A stretch of 33,795 nt of DNA from Actinomycetes bacterium (lineage in GTDB: Bacteria; Actinomycetota; Actinomycetes; JAHEKZ01): NCBI GenBank assembly GCA_024644435.1, contig JAHEKZ010000010.1, positions 1-33,795 on the forward strand. The letters are read 5' to 3'. Under the pieces are notes generated by a model. It made no database searches. It was not told the origin of the DNA and worked only from the letters and a program-made list of their open reading frames with translations. Shown here one piece after another: positions 6,638 through 15,338 of the stretch. Made by a program: the position numbers and the translations under genes. Position 1 is the stretch's first letter, and each line of letters starts with the position of its first letter.

Positions 6638-7918
6638 TCAGAGCCCCCGGACGCCGGCGATGAGTCGCAGCATCAGGCTGCGGTTGACGGTTGGATCACG
6701 TTCGATGGCACCCTCGCCAGCAGGTGCGGCCGCAGTGGCCACTCCCGCCATGCCGCCCGCTCCCCCGGTGCCCCCAGATGTCAGGCCTCCCGAGACTGCT
6801 GGCGCTGCCTGTGGTGCGGCCGCCGGTGAGGCGGCGCCGGCTGGTGGGGCGAACCCCGGAGCACGGACCGGTTCGGGGTGATCGACGTCGCGCTTGGGCA
6901 GGAAGGGCTCGGGACGAGGCGGAACCACGTCGTCCGGGGCATGGGCACCCGGCAAGTGCCCCGCCGAAGCTGCCGCAGCAGCAGGCGCGCTGGGCACCCC
7001 GGCCGGTGCACCCATGGGGGCGTCAGGTGCAGCCGGAGGCAGCTGCCCACCGGCGCTGGCTGGGATCGTGGCGTCCGGGACCACCGCGCCCGGCACGGCG
7101 CCGGGCGGTCCGGCGATGCCGCTACTGGCGGGCTCGGGAGCGGCTGCCTCAACCTGCCTCTGCTCCAACGGTGACAGCAGCTGATGACGCCGCCTCACCA
7201 AGGAGACGTGGTCAAGGCTCTCTTCGTCCTTCAGTACGAGCAGGCCGCGCTGGATCAGCGTGGCCAGGGTAGAAACGACGCTGTACTGACCGGCCCCCGA
7301 GACGTCCACCAGATCGCCGACGGACCGAACACCGTCGATCAGCGACAGGAGCGCCCAGGCGTCGGGGTCGACGGTGGTGTCCTCCGGAAGGACCACAGGC
7401 ATCGTGAGAACGACGTCAGGGCTGGGAATCATCCGCGACAACGACTCCCAGGCGTCACAACGTCCCGTGGCCTCACCGACGATCTGCTCAGCAGCGACGG
7501 CGAGTCCGACGTCGTCGGGGTTCTCATCTCCCATCCCGAACGAGAAGTCGCCGTTGGGCCAGCGGAGGAGATCAAAGACTGCATCTATCGCCTGCTCCAT
7601 CGCGAGCCGCTGAACGAGGGCCCCGTCGGCGGCACCTGCCTCGAGCAGGGCGCGCGCCACACCGGCGCCGTCGGTGGCTGCCCGTTCGACTGCCCTCCGC
7701 AGCGCGGAGTCATCGGCGGCACCCAGGCCGACAATGCGGCGAGCCAGCGCCTGTCTTTCCAGGTCTGACACCGCACCGGTGACCGCACCGCCGGAGAAGT
7801 AGACGACGCCAGAGACCTGACCGTTGGTCAGGTGAAGTCCCCCGGACTTCTTCGTCAGGCTCAGGAGCTGGAAGACGTCCGGAAGACTGAAGGCGTCGAG
7901 CGAACCTTCGAGCTTCAC
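6638..7918 (-). CDS. DUF4388 (PATAN) domain protein with Pro/Ala-rich linker
   Basis: A 426-residue protein of unknown biochemical role. Residues 1 to about 110 are a DUF4388/PATAN domain (MKLEGSLDAFSLPDVFQLLS, then GLHLTNGQVSGVVYFSGGAV), a family found in bacterial signalling and motility proteins, including response-regulator fusions. Residues of about 185-240 look like a winged-helix segment (WALLSLIDGVRSVGDLVD ... LIQRGLLVL). Residues of about 255-405 are a low-complexity Pro/Ala/Gly linker. The final 19 residues (DPTVNRSLMLRLIAGVRGL) form a predicted amphipathic helix that could be a docking peptide. The start is GTG at 7918; the ribosome site is weak (AAGGA about 12 bases away). The gene sits between the Roadblock and GTPase genes, so an adaptor in that switch is likely. 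Confidence 0.82.
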   Translation of the reverse strand: MKLEGSLDAFSLPDVFQLLSLTKKSGGLHLTNGQVSGVVYFSGGAVTGAVSDLERQALARRIVGLGAADDSALRRAVERAATDGAGVARALLEAGAADGALVQRLAMEQAIDAVFDLLRWPNGDFSFGMGDENPDDVGLAVAAEQIVGEATGRCDAWESLSRMIPSPDVVLTMPVVLPEDTTVDPDAWALLSLIDGVRSVGDLVDVSGAGQYSVVSTLATLIQRGLLVLKDEESLDHVSLVRRRHQLLSPLEQRQVEAAAPEPASSGIAGPPGAVPGAVVPDATIPASAGGQLPPAAPDAPMGAPAGVPSAPAAAAASAGHLPGAHAPDDVVPPRPEPFLPKRDVDHPEPVRAPGFAPPAGAASPAAAPQAAPAVSGGLTSGGTGGAGGMAGVATAAAPAGEGAIERDPTVNRSLMLRLIAGVRGL

Positions 7919-7974
7919 GTCGGGTCACGATCCTTCGTGGACAGGGGCGGGCACGGACGGGGGCAGGAGGCCGA

Positions 7975-8712
7975 TCAGGACCAGGAGCTGCCGTCGGACG
8001 CGACCACGGCGGGCCGACGATCGTCTGGCTGGACAGGAGCCGCGTGGGCGTATCGGTCGCCCGACGAGTTCTGGTCGTTATCGGGACGCTCGGCGTCCTG
8101 GACAACCGGTACCTGGGGGGTAGCGGGCTGCTGGACCGGCTCAGGCTGGACTTGCTGGGCAGCCGGCTGGGCCGGCTGGACGGGCTGGACGGGCTCAGGC
8201 TGCTGAGACTGGTACTGGACGGGCTCCTGCATCTGCGGCTGCTGCGCGACCGGGGCAGGGGCTGGCTCGGCGGCGACCGGGACCAACGGGGGTAGCGGCT
8301 CCAGCTCGACGCGCAGGGAGGTTCCGACGGCCGCGGCCGCCTGCTTGACCTCGTACAGCATCAGACCGACCTTGGCACCGACCCGACCGACCGCGACGAG
8401 GACTGCCTCGTCGTCGGCGCTGACCAGGAAGACGGTGCCGTTGTCACCCTCGACGTAGACCTGCGACAGGTCGCCGCGTCCCAGTCCTTGAGCGGCGCGT
8501 TCACCGAGCGACAGCAGGGCGGCCGACATCGCTGCCACGCGGTCCTCGTCCATGCCAGGAGGCAGGGCAGACGCCATCGGCAGCCCATCGAAAGACACGA
8601 CGGACGCAGCCTCGACATCGGGAACCTGGCGCAGGAGCGCGCCCAGGATCTGGTCGAGCTGAAGCGAGCGTCCTGCGGCACCGCTAAGTGCGGCGGCGTA
8701 GGGATCTGACAT
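7975..8712 (-). CDS. Roadblock/LC7 domain protein (MglB / CvnB-like)
   Basis: A 245-residue protein. A Roadblock/LC7 domain occupies about residues 15-125: QLDQILGALLRQVPDVEAAS, then VVSFDGLPMASALPPGMDED, with the central helix AAMSAALLSLGERAAQGL and the strand TVFLVSADDEAVLVAVG. Such domains dimerise and regulate Ras-like GTPases; MglB is the GAP for MglA, and CvnB plays a related role in conservons. From about residue 135 the protein is a Gln/Pro/Val-rich tail, probably disordered. The frame extends upstream to 8868 inside aroE, but ATG at 8712 has AGAGGTG at good spacing and gives a normal domain start. A FliA-like promoter precedes it, making it the likely first gene of the pilus transcription unit. 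Confidence 0.9.
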   Translation of the reverse strand: MSDPYAAALSGAAGRSLQLDQILGALLRQVPDVEAASVVSFDGLPMASALPPGMDEDRVAAMSAALLSLGERAAQGLGRGDLSQVYVEGDNGTVFLVSADDEAVLVAVGRVGAKVGLMLYEVKQAAAAVGTSLRVELEPLPPLVPVAAEPAPAPVAQQPQMQEPVQYQSQQPEPVQPVQPAQPAAQQVQPEPVQQPATPQVPVVQDAERPDNDQNSSGDRYAHAAPVQPDDRRPAVVASDGSSWS

Positions 8713-8742
8713 GGTGCACCTCTCGCGATCGAACCGCGTCGC

Positions 8743-8768
8743 CGATCGGAGCGCCGACCGGACCTTAA
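8743..8768 (-). promoter_or_regulatory. FliA/WhiG-like promoter upstream of the roadblock gene
   Basis: Minus-strand TTAAG (8768-8764), then CCGATC after 14 bases (8749-8744), in the 73-base gap after aroE. The start point would be about 24 bases before the ATG, leaving room for just the ribosome site. It shares its layout with the elements before pilB and pilT. Inferred from the pattern. Confidence 0.48.
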
Positions 8769-8785
8769 GGGGTGCTTCGGCTGCG

Positions 8786-9649
8786 TTACTGCTCCTCTTG
8801 AGCGATATCCGGTGAAGCGGGCGTCCGGCTCGCGTCATCGGCCGCGCGAGCGGCCAGGGCCGCCTCACCTGCCGCCTGCAGCACCTCGACCGCAGGCCGA
8901 CGACCGCACATCAGCTCGACTTGCTCAACCGCCTGCCGGACGAGGAGCTCAAGGCCCCCGACGACCGCGCCCCCGGCCGACGTCCACCCCGACGCCAGCG
9001 GGGTGGGCCACGGGTCGTAGATGACATCGATCAGCACCCCCGGGTGGGCGGGCGCCCAGGCGGCGGACGCCGCTGATGCCGGCACCGTGCTGATCACGAC
9101 GTCCGCGGTCAGCTCGGCAGCGCCGATCGGCCACGCCCCCACCGCAGCCACCAGGCCGCATGAGGCCGCAAGGTCGGTGAGCTCGGCCGCCGCCTGCGCA
9201 CGCCGCGCCCGCACCTCGACGCGGGTCGCTCCGCTGGCCGTGATCGCCATGACCGCTGAACGGGCTGTCGCTCCGGCGCCCAGGACCGTGACCGTTCGAG
9301 CACCACTGGGGATGAGCTGTTGGAGCCCGGTGATGTCGGTGTTGTGCCCCACCCGGCGTCCGCCGGTCAACACCACCGTGTTCACCGCCCTCACCCGACC
9401 AGCCACATCATCGACCTCATCGAGCAGCCCGATCACCGTCTCTTTCAGCGGCATCGTGAGGGAGAGCCCGGCCCACTCCGGGCCCAGCCGGTCGAGGAAC
9501 GCCTCCAGGTTCTGCGGAGGCACGTCGACGGCCTCATACGCCCAGTCCATTCCGAGTGACGCATAGGCCGCCCGATGGAGGACGGGTGAGAGCGAATGCG
9601 CGATCGGATGCCCCAGCACCGCGGCCCGCCGCCCGGAGGTCGCGATCAC
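8786..9649 (-). CDS. aroE: Shikimate dehydrogenase
   Basis: Reduces 3-dehydroshikimate to shikimate with NADPH in aromatic amino-acid synthesis; 287 residues. The substrate domain shows GHPIAHSLSPVLH (13-25), SLTMPLKE with the catalytic Lys69, and GHNTD with Asp105. The nucleotide-binding loop is GAGATARSA (124-132). The SLTMPLKE form, where enterobacteria have NVTxPxK, is as I recall from other actinobacterial AroE. GTG start at 9649 overlaps the mltG stop by 4 bases (GTGA). Transcription probably continues from mltG, while the pilus genes downstream start from their own promoter. Confidence 0.95.
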   Translation of the reverse strand: MIATSGRRAAVLGHPIAHSLSPVLHRAAYASLGMDWAYEAVDVPPQNLEAFLDRLGPEWAGLSLTMPLKETVIGLLDEVDDVAGRVRAVNTVVLTGGRRVGHNTDITGLQQLIPSGARTVTVLGAGATARSAVMAITASGATRVEVRARRAQAAAELTDLAASCGLVAAVGAWPIGAAELTADVVISTVPASAASAAWAPAHPGVLIDVIYDPWPTPLASGWTSAGGAVVGGLELLVRQAVEQVELMCGRRPAVEVLQAAGEAALAARAADDASRTPASPDIAQEEQ

Positions 9650-10731
9650 GGCACCTGGCTGTAGAACTCGTCCTTGAACCGGAGGAACTCGTCGTAGTCA
9701 GCGGTGAACTGGGTCTCGTCGCTGCCAGGTGCGACCGCGACGAAGTAGAGCCAGTCGCCCTCAGGCGGAGAGATAGCAGCAGTCATGGCGGCCTCTCCTG
9801 GTGAGTTGATCGGGCCGGGGGGCAGACCCACGTTGACGTAGGTGTTGTACGGCGAGTCGACGGCCAGCTGGTCGTTCTCCAGCGTCAGGTCGTCGATGCC
9901 GAGCGCGTAGTTGATCGTGGAGTCAAAGCCCAACGTCATTCCTAGATCGAGCCGGTTGGCAACCACCCGGGACGCCTTTCCGAAATCTCGCTCTGCGACC
10001 TCCGCCTGCACCAGACTGGCGATCGTCAGAGCCTCGCGCGGGGTGTACCCAGCTGCAGCCGCACCGTCGACGAGACCGACGTCAGCAGCAGCCTGCTTGT
10101 AGCGATCCACCATGGCGCGAAGCATCTGCTGCGCCGTCACGTTGGGGTCGAACTCATACGTGGCGGGAAAGAGGAACCCCTCAGCGCTGCCGTTCGCGTA
10201 GGCGGGGAGCCCCAGGCTGCGCGGCTTGCCCAGTGCGCGCTCGAACTGACGTCGCGGGATCTCGCTCGCCTCCGCCAACCGGTTGACGGTGTCGTCCTGC
10301 CGCAGTCCCTCCGGGATCGCCACGTCGATCTGGACCCGCGACGTCGGGTCGAGGAGGCGATCGAGCGCCCCTTGCGCTGACATCTGGAGCAGCATGGTGA
10401 AGAAGCCCGGCTGAATGCCCAGCGCCCGGTCGTCTGACACCGCGACGTCGACGAAGGCCTGAGCACTGGCAACGACGTCGGCGTCCGCAAGAGTGGCGCC
10501 AATGACGGCTGATGAATCGCCCGGTTGGACCTCGATCACGACTTCGCCCTGTCCCGGTCCCGGGTAGTCGTCGGCTGACGAGAATGAGCCCAGCCAACGA
10601 ATCCCCACCGCAGCGCCGCCGAACAGGAGCCCCAGCAGCACCACCACAACCAGCGCCGGATGGGCCATCCGCCGACGCGTGTGGCCGGGCGGACGTTGGT
10701 CCGCGTCAGGACGTGTCGTCGGAGCCGTCAC
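9646..10731 (-). CDS. mltG: Endolytic murein transglycosylase MltG (YceG family)
   Basis: Membrane-bound lytic transglycosylase that cleaves nascent glycan strands and is thought to set their length; 361 residues. A cytoplasmic tail (1-23) leads into one transmembrane helix (about 25-44), then the extracellular YceG domain. The catalytic Glu is probably Glu244 in ASLVQAEVAERDF, followed by the family motifs ASRVVANRL, FDSTINYAL, SPYNTYVNVGLPPGPINSPG and AAISP. GTG start at 10731 overlaps the ruvX stop by 4 bases. The order alaS-ruvX-mltG-aroE is standard for actinobacteria. Confidence 0.95.
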   Translation of the reverse strand: MTAPTTRPDADQRPPGHTRRRMAHPALVVVVLLGLLFGGAAVGIRWLGSFSSADDYPGPGQGEVVIEVQPGDSSAVIGATLADADVVASAQAFVDVAVSDDRALGIQPGFFTMLLQMSAQGALDRLLDPTSRVQIDVAIPEGLRQDDTVNRLAEASEIPRRQFERALGKPRSLGLPAYANGSAEGFLFPATYEFDPNVTAQQMLRAMVDRYKQAAADVGLVDGAAAAGYTPREALTIASLVQAEVAERDFGKASRVVANRLDLGMTLGFDSTINYALGIDDLTLENDQLAVDSPYNTYVNVGLPPGPINSPGEAAMTAAISPPEGDWLYFVAVAPGSDETQFTADYDEFLRFKDEFYSQVP

Positions 10732-11225
10732 AGCTGATCTCCTCCCTCGCGGTCAACGCGTTCCCCGAGCCCACCGTCCAGCACGTTGCCACAGACATGG
10801 CCACCGGCCGCTCGCGCGTCCAGCACTCCCTGCAGCAGAGCTGCAGCCGCCGCCTGGTCGACGACGCGCCGAGCCGAGCGAGCGCTGTGGCCCCCCGCCT
10901 GCAGCGCCGCCCCAGCAGCCACGCTGGTCAGTCGCTCGTCGACCAGATAGATCGGAACCTCGAGTGACTTCGCCAGGTCTTCCGCGTACGACCGCGCCGA
11001 CCGCGCCGATGTTCCCTCGGCGCCCGACAGCGAGAGGGGCAGACCAACCACGACCCCGACGGCCGCGCGCTCGCGGACGATCTCAACGACGCCAGTGATC
11101 GCATTCTCCTTGGTCAGGGTCGCCACCGGGGAGGCCAAAATCTCACCCTGGTCGCAGGCAGCCACGCCGGTGCGTACCGACCCAGGGTCGACGGCCACCC
11201 ACACTCCTCCACGGATCCACGTCAT
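10728..11225 (-). CDS. ruvX: RuvX/YqgF family putative pre-16S rRNA nuclease
   Basis: A 165-residue RNase H-fold protein of the YqgF family, implicated in 16S rRNA 5'-end maturation and possibly in Holliday-junction processing. The first strand carries VWVAVDPGSVRTGVA with the metal-binding Asp; GVVVGLPLSLSG and YLVDERLTSVAA supply further family motifs. The frame opens at GTG 11252 inside alaS, but ATG at 11225, 7 bases past the alaS stop, gives a normal N-terminus. The C-terminal tail of about 25 residues is Gly-rich. Tight linkage to alaS and mltG supports the call. Confidence 0.92.
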   Translation of the reverse strand: MTWIRGGVWVAVDPGSVRTGVAACDQGEILASPVATLTKENAITGVVEIVRERAAVGVVVGLPLSLSGAEGTSARSARSYAEDLAKSLEVPIYLVDERLTSVAAGAALQAGGHSARSARRVVDQAAAAALLQGVLDARAAGGHVCGNVLDGGLGERVDREGGDQL

Positions 11226-11232
11226 CGGAGAG

Positions 11233-13896
11233 CTACCCCTCGAGTGACGCACGGGCAGCTGTGAGCGCGGCGGTCACCCCGCTGGGGTCACTACCCCCAC
11301 CTTGGGCCACATCGGCCTTGCCGCCGCCCCTTCCCTGGATCGACGGCAGCGCAGCCGCGAGAACGTCTCGCGCCGTCAGCCCGGCGGCCTGCCCGGTGTC
11401 GTTGACCGCTGACACCGCCGCCACCTTTCCATCGGTGACCGACATCACCAGCACTACGACGGCTCGTTCCTGGCCGGCCTTGGCCCGGGTGGCAAGGGCC
11501 AGGTCGCGTAGGGCCCCGCCGTCGAGCCCATCTGGCGCCGCGAACGCGTACAGATCGGCGTCACCGACGCGTTCGGACGCCGTGGTCACCTCTGACAGGT
11601 CGGCGGCGAGCTGGGCCCGACGTGCGGCAGCAATCTCTTTCTCCGCCTCTCGCAGACGTTGGACCAGGGTCGCGACCCGGTCGGGCAGATCGGCGGCCGG
11701 AACCTTCAACTGCTCGGTCAGCATGGAAACCAAGGTGTGCTCGCGGGCCAGGAAGCGATAGGCGTCGAGGCCGACGAGCGCCTCGATGCGCCGGACCCCG
11801 GCCCCGATGCTCGACTCACCCATGAGCTTGATGACGCCGAGCTGCCCTGTGCGGTGAGCGTGCGTACCGCCGCACAGCTCGCGCGCCCAGTCGCCGACGC
11901 TCACGACACGGACGGTGTCGCCGTACTTCTCACCGAAGAGGGCCATGGCCCCCGACGACCGTGCCTGGTCGATCGGCATGACCTCGGCAGTGACCGCGAG
12001 GTCGTCGATCAGGACCTCGTTCACCTTCTGCTCGACATCGGCGAGCACGGAGACCGGCACCGCCCCCGCGTTCGGGAAGTCGAACCGGAATCGGCCTGGC
12101 GCGTTCTCGGAACCGGCCTGCGTGGCGGTGTCGCCCACCAGCTCACGCATGGCCTTGTGCACCATGTGGGTCGCAGTGTGCGCACGGCTGATCGCGCGAC
12201 GACGCTCGACGTCGATGCTGCCGACCACCGCCAGACCGGTCTCGGCCGATCCCTCGACGACCCGTCCCCGATGCACGATCAGGCCCTCAACGGGCTGCTG
12301 GACGTCGTCGATCTCGATGAGTGCACCGTTGGCGAGTCGGACCGTTCCCCCGTCTGCCAGCTGGCCGCCGCCCTCGGCATAGAACGGTGTGCGGTCGAGC
12401 ACCACCTCGACCTCGGTGCCTGAATCCGCTGACGGGACGACAGCTCCGGCGGCCAGGATCCCGCGTAGCACTCCCTCGCTCTCGAGCTCGGTGTAGCCGG
12501 TGAAGTCAGACCGCCCGGCGACGTCGGCCAGGGCGCGGTACGAGGCGCCGTCGACATGACCGGACTTCTTCGCCTTCGCGTCTGCCTTGGCACGGTCACG
12601 TTGCTGCGCCATCAGGCGACGGAAACCCTCCTCGTCGACAGCGAGCCCCTGCTCGTTGGCCATCTCGAGCGTGAGGGCGATCGGGAAGCCGTAGGTGTCG
12701 TGCAGCCGGAATGCCGTGTCGCCGCCAACCGTTCGGACACCGGCGGCCTTCAGCTCGGTCGCCGCGAGATCGAAGATCTGGGTGCCGGTCCGAAGCGTCT
12801 GCGCGAAAGCCGCCTCTTCGGCCTCGGCCACCGTGTAGATCCGGCTGCGCTCGATCTCGAGCTCGGGGTATGCCGGGCCCATCGCCTCGATGGCCGACGC
12901 GGTCAGCTCACGGATCGTGGCATCGGCCGACCCGAGCAGTCTCATGCTGCGGATCACTCGCCGCATGATGCGTCGTAGCACGTAGCCGCGACCTTCGTTG
13001 CCTGGCACGACCTGGTCACCGATGAGCATCAGGGCCGTGCGGGTGTGGTCGGCCACCACCCTGAACCTGACGTCGTCCTCGGGGTCTGCACCGTACTTGC
13101 GGCCCGTCAGGTCGGCAGCGCGGTCGATGATGGCCCGCATGGTGTCGATCTCGTAGATGTTGTCGACGCCCTGCAGAAGTGCAGCCATGCGCTCGAGCCC
13201 CATACCGGTGTCAATGTTTTTCGCGGGCAGGTCACCGACGATGTCAAAATCGTCTTTGCGCCTCACCTCGCTCAGCTCGGACTGCATGAAGACCAGGTTC
13301 CACACCTCGAGGAAACGCTCTTCGTCGACGATCGGGCCACCATCGCTGCCGTACGCGGCACCTCGGTCGTAGTAGATCTCTGAGCAAGGGCCACCGGGGC
13401 CGGGGACACCCATATGCCAGTAGTTGTCGTTGAGCCCGCGTCGCTGAATGCGGTCGGTCGGGATACCGACATCACGGTGCCAGATCTCAGCGGCCTCGTC
13501 GTCGTCGTCGTAGACCGTCACCCACAGACGGTCCTCAGCGAATCCGAAGCCACCGTCGCCGGTGGAGTTGGTCAGGAGCTCCCACGCCAGCGGGATCGCG
13601 CCTTCCTTGAAGTAGTCGCCGAACGAGAAGTTGCCCGCCATCTGGAAGAACGAGCCGTGCCGCGTCGTCTTGCCGACCTCATCGATATCGAGGGTGCGTA
13701 CACACTTCTGCACGCTCGTGGCCCGTGGGTACGGCGGTGTCTGCTCCCCCAGAAAGAACGGTTTGAACGGCACCATCCCCGCATTGACCAGCAGCAGCGT
13801 CGGGTCGGCCAGGGGTAGCGGAGCCGACGGTACGACCGTGTGACCCCGCGTCTCGAAGAAGCGCAAGAACCTGCTGCGGATCTCTGCGGACTCCAT
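11233..13896 (-). CDS. alaS: Alanyl-tRNA synthetase
   Basis: Charges tRNA-Ala and edits mischarged Ser/Gly; 887 residues, the usual full length. The class II catalytic core is seen in SFFQMAGNFSFGDYFKEGAI and GRGYVLRRIMRR. The editing domain has HTATHMVHKAM (first HxxxH zinc site) and CGGTHAHRTGQLG. The C-terminal DHHA1 region ends with GRGGGKADVAQGGG. ATG at 13896 is chosen over the open frame up to 13947, because GAGGAG lies 9 bases upstream and MESAEIRSRFLRFFETRGH is the typical AlaRS start. The gap to rarA is 68 bases. Confidence 0.97.
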   Translation of the reverse strand: MESAEIRSRFLRFFETRGHTVVPSAPLPLADPTLLLVNAGMVPFKPFFLGEQTPPYPRATSVQKCVRTLDIDEVGKTTRHGSFFQMAGNFSFGDYFKEGAIPLAWELLTNSTGDGGFGFAEDRLWVTVYDDDDEAAEIWHRDVGIPTDRIQRRGLNDNYWHMGVPGPGGPCSEIYYDRGAAYGSDGGPIVDEERFLEVWNLVFMQSELSEVRRKDDFDIVGDLPAKNIDTGMGLERMAALLQGVDNIYEIDTMRAIIDRAADLTGRKYGADPEDDVRFRVVADHTRTALMLIGDQVVPGNEGRGYVLRRIMRRVIRSMRLLGSADATIRELTASAIEAMGPAYPELEIERSRIYTVAEAEEAAFAQTLRTGTQIFDLAATELKAAGVRTVGGDTAFRLHDTYGFPIALTLEMANEQGLAVDEEGFRRLMAQQRDRAKADAKAKKSGHVDGASYRALADVAGRSDFTGYTELESEGVLRGILAAGAVVPSADSGTEVEVVLDRTPFYAEGGGQLADGGTVRLANGALIEIDDVQQPVEGLIVHRGRVVEGSAETGLAVVGSIDVERRRAISRAHTATHMVHKAMRELVGDTATQAGSENAPGRFRFDFPNAGAVPVSVLADVEQKVNEVLIDDLAVTAEVMPIDQARSSGAMALFGEKYGDTVRVVSVGDWARELCGGTHAHRTGQLGVIKLMGESSIGAGVRRIEALVGLDAYRFLAREHTLVSMLTEQLKVPAADLPDRVATLVQRLREAEKEIAAARRAQLAADLSEVTTASERVGDADLYAFAAPDGLDGGALRDLALATRAKAGQERAVVVLVMSVTDGKVAAVSAVNDTGQAAGLTARDVLAAALPSIQGRGGGKADVAQGGGSDPSGVTAALTAARASLEG

Positions 13897-13964
13897 GCGG
13901 GGCGGCTCCTCGGGGCGGGCTGGGGATCGAACCGTCAGCCTACCCAAGAGTCGGTCTGGCCCCG

Positions 13965-15338
13965 TTACTCCCGCGCCCGGTCGGCTTCCATGTCACCATC
14001 GTCGCCATCACTGTCTTCGCCGGCGAGAATGGGGCGGATCCGCTGCAGTCGCGCCGTCACGGTCTGCTCGAAACCGTGTGACGTCGGTCGGTAGTACTGG
14101 CGGCCCTGCACCGCGTCCGGCGCGTACTGCTGAGGCAGCACCCCTCGCGCATCGTCGTGTGGATACCGGTACCCCTCGACGCCGAGACCCTTTGCTCCCG
14201 GATAGTGGCCGTCGCGCAGGTGGGTGGGCACTCCGCCGATCCGGCCAGCCCTGATGTCGGCCAGTGCCTCGTCGATCGCCACCACGACCGCATTCGACTT
14301 GGGGGCGGTGGCGAGGTGAATCACCGCCTGGGCCAGCGGGATCCGCGCCTCGGGCAAGCCCACGAAGGCGGACGCCTCCAGAGCGGCGACGGCGGTCTGC
14401 AACGCCGAGGGGTCGGCCATGCCGATGTCTTCGCTGGCGTGGATCACGAGCCGTCTGGCGATGAACCGTGGATCCTCACCTGCCTCGATCATGCGCGCCA
14501 GGTAGTGCAGAGCGGCGTCGACGTCGCTGCCCCGAATGCTCTTGATCAGGGCGCTGGTGACGTCGTAGTGCTGGTCACCGTCGCGGTCGTAGCGCACCGC
14601 CGCCTTGTCGACCGCACGGGCGACGTCGTCGGCTGTGATCTGCGTGGGGTGCTCGTCGACCAACGGTCCCGCGGTGGCTGCCGCGGCGTCGAGCACGGTC
14701 AACGCTTTGCGGGCGTCTCCGGCAGCCAGCCGGACGATGGCAGAGACCGCTTCGTCGTCGATGGTGACGGCGTCGGCGAGGCCGCGCTCGTCGCTCACGG
14801 CCCGCCTGACCAACACCTCGAGCGCTTCGTTCTCGAGGGGGTGCAACGTGACCAGCAGCGAGCGCGACAGCAGCGGCGACACGATGGCGAAGTGCGGGTT
14901 CTCGGTCGTGGCGGCGATGAGTACCACCCACCCGTTCTCGACGGCCGGCAACAACGCGTCCTGCTGCGTCTTGCTGAACCGGTGCACCTCGTCGACGAAC
15001 AGAACGGTCTCGGACTCTCCCATGCCGAGACGTCGTCGCGCCTCGTCGACCACCTGCCGAACGTCCTTGACGCCGGCGGTAACTGCCGACAGCTGAGCGA
15101 ATCGACGACCGGTTGCCTGGCTCACGAGGTGGGCGATGGTCGTCTTGCCTGTGCCAGGGGGGCCGAAGAGAATCAGCGACACCACCCGGTCGTCGCCCTC
15201 GATCAGCCGCCGCAGCGGTGAGCGCTGCGCCAGCAGGTGCTCCTGGCCCACGAGCTCGTCAATGCTGCGGGGCCGCATCCGAGCGGCCAGCGGGCCGCCC
15301 CCGCGGTCCTCGGCAGCAGACTCGAAGAGATCGGTCAC
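13965..15338 (-). CDS. rarA: Replication-associated AAA+ ATPase RarA (MgsA)
   Basis: Clamp-loader-like AAA+ protein acting at stalled replication forks; 457 residues. The N-terminus has [20 protein letters not shown], then Walker [10 protein letters not shown] (59-67) and Walker [19 protein letters not shown] carries sensor 1, and [12 protein letters not shown] follows. The C-terminal tetramerisation region shows [32 protein letters not shown] and YRYPHD, all diagnostic of RarA. The acidic tail is short. GTG start overlaps the aspS stop by 4 bases. Confidence 0.95.
   Translation of the reverse strand: MTDLFESAAEDRGGGPLAARMRPRSIDELVGQEHLLAQRSPLRRLIEGDDRVVSLILFGPPGTGKTTIAHLVSQATGRRFAQLSAVTAGVKDVRQVVDEARRRLGMGESETVLFVDEVHRFSKTQQDALLPAVENGWVVLIAATTENPHFAIVSPLLSRSLLVTLHPLENEALEVLVRRAVSDERGLADAVTIDDEAVSAIVRLAAGDARKALTVLDAAAATAGPLVDEHPTQITADDVARAVDKAAVRYDRDGDQHYDVTSALIKSIRGSDVDAALHYLARMIEAGEDPRFIARRLVIHASEDIGMADPSALQTAVAALEASAFVGLPEARIPLAQAVIHLATAPKSNAVVVAIDEALADIRAGRIGGVPTHLRDGHYPGAKGLGVEGYRYPHDDARGVLPQQYAPDAVQGRQYYRPTSHGFEQTVTARLQRIRPILAGEDSDGDDGDMEADRARE

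Noticed and set aside
5719-6663. 314-codon plus-strand open frame
   Set aside because: Spans the pilB promoter, the gap and the whole GTPase gene in antisense; no protein-like motif.
14157-15221. 354-codon plus-strand open frame
   Set aside because: Antisense to rarA, no recognisable domain, composition of a shadow frame.
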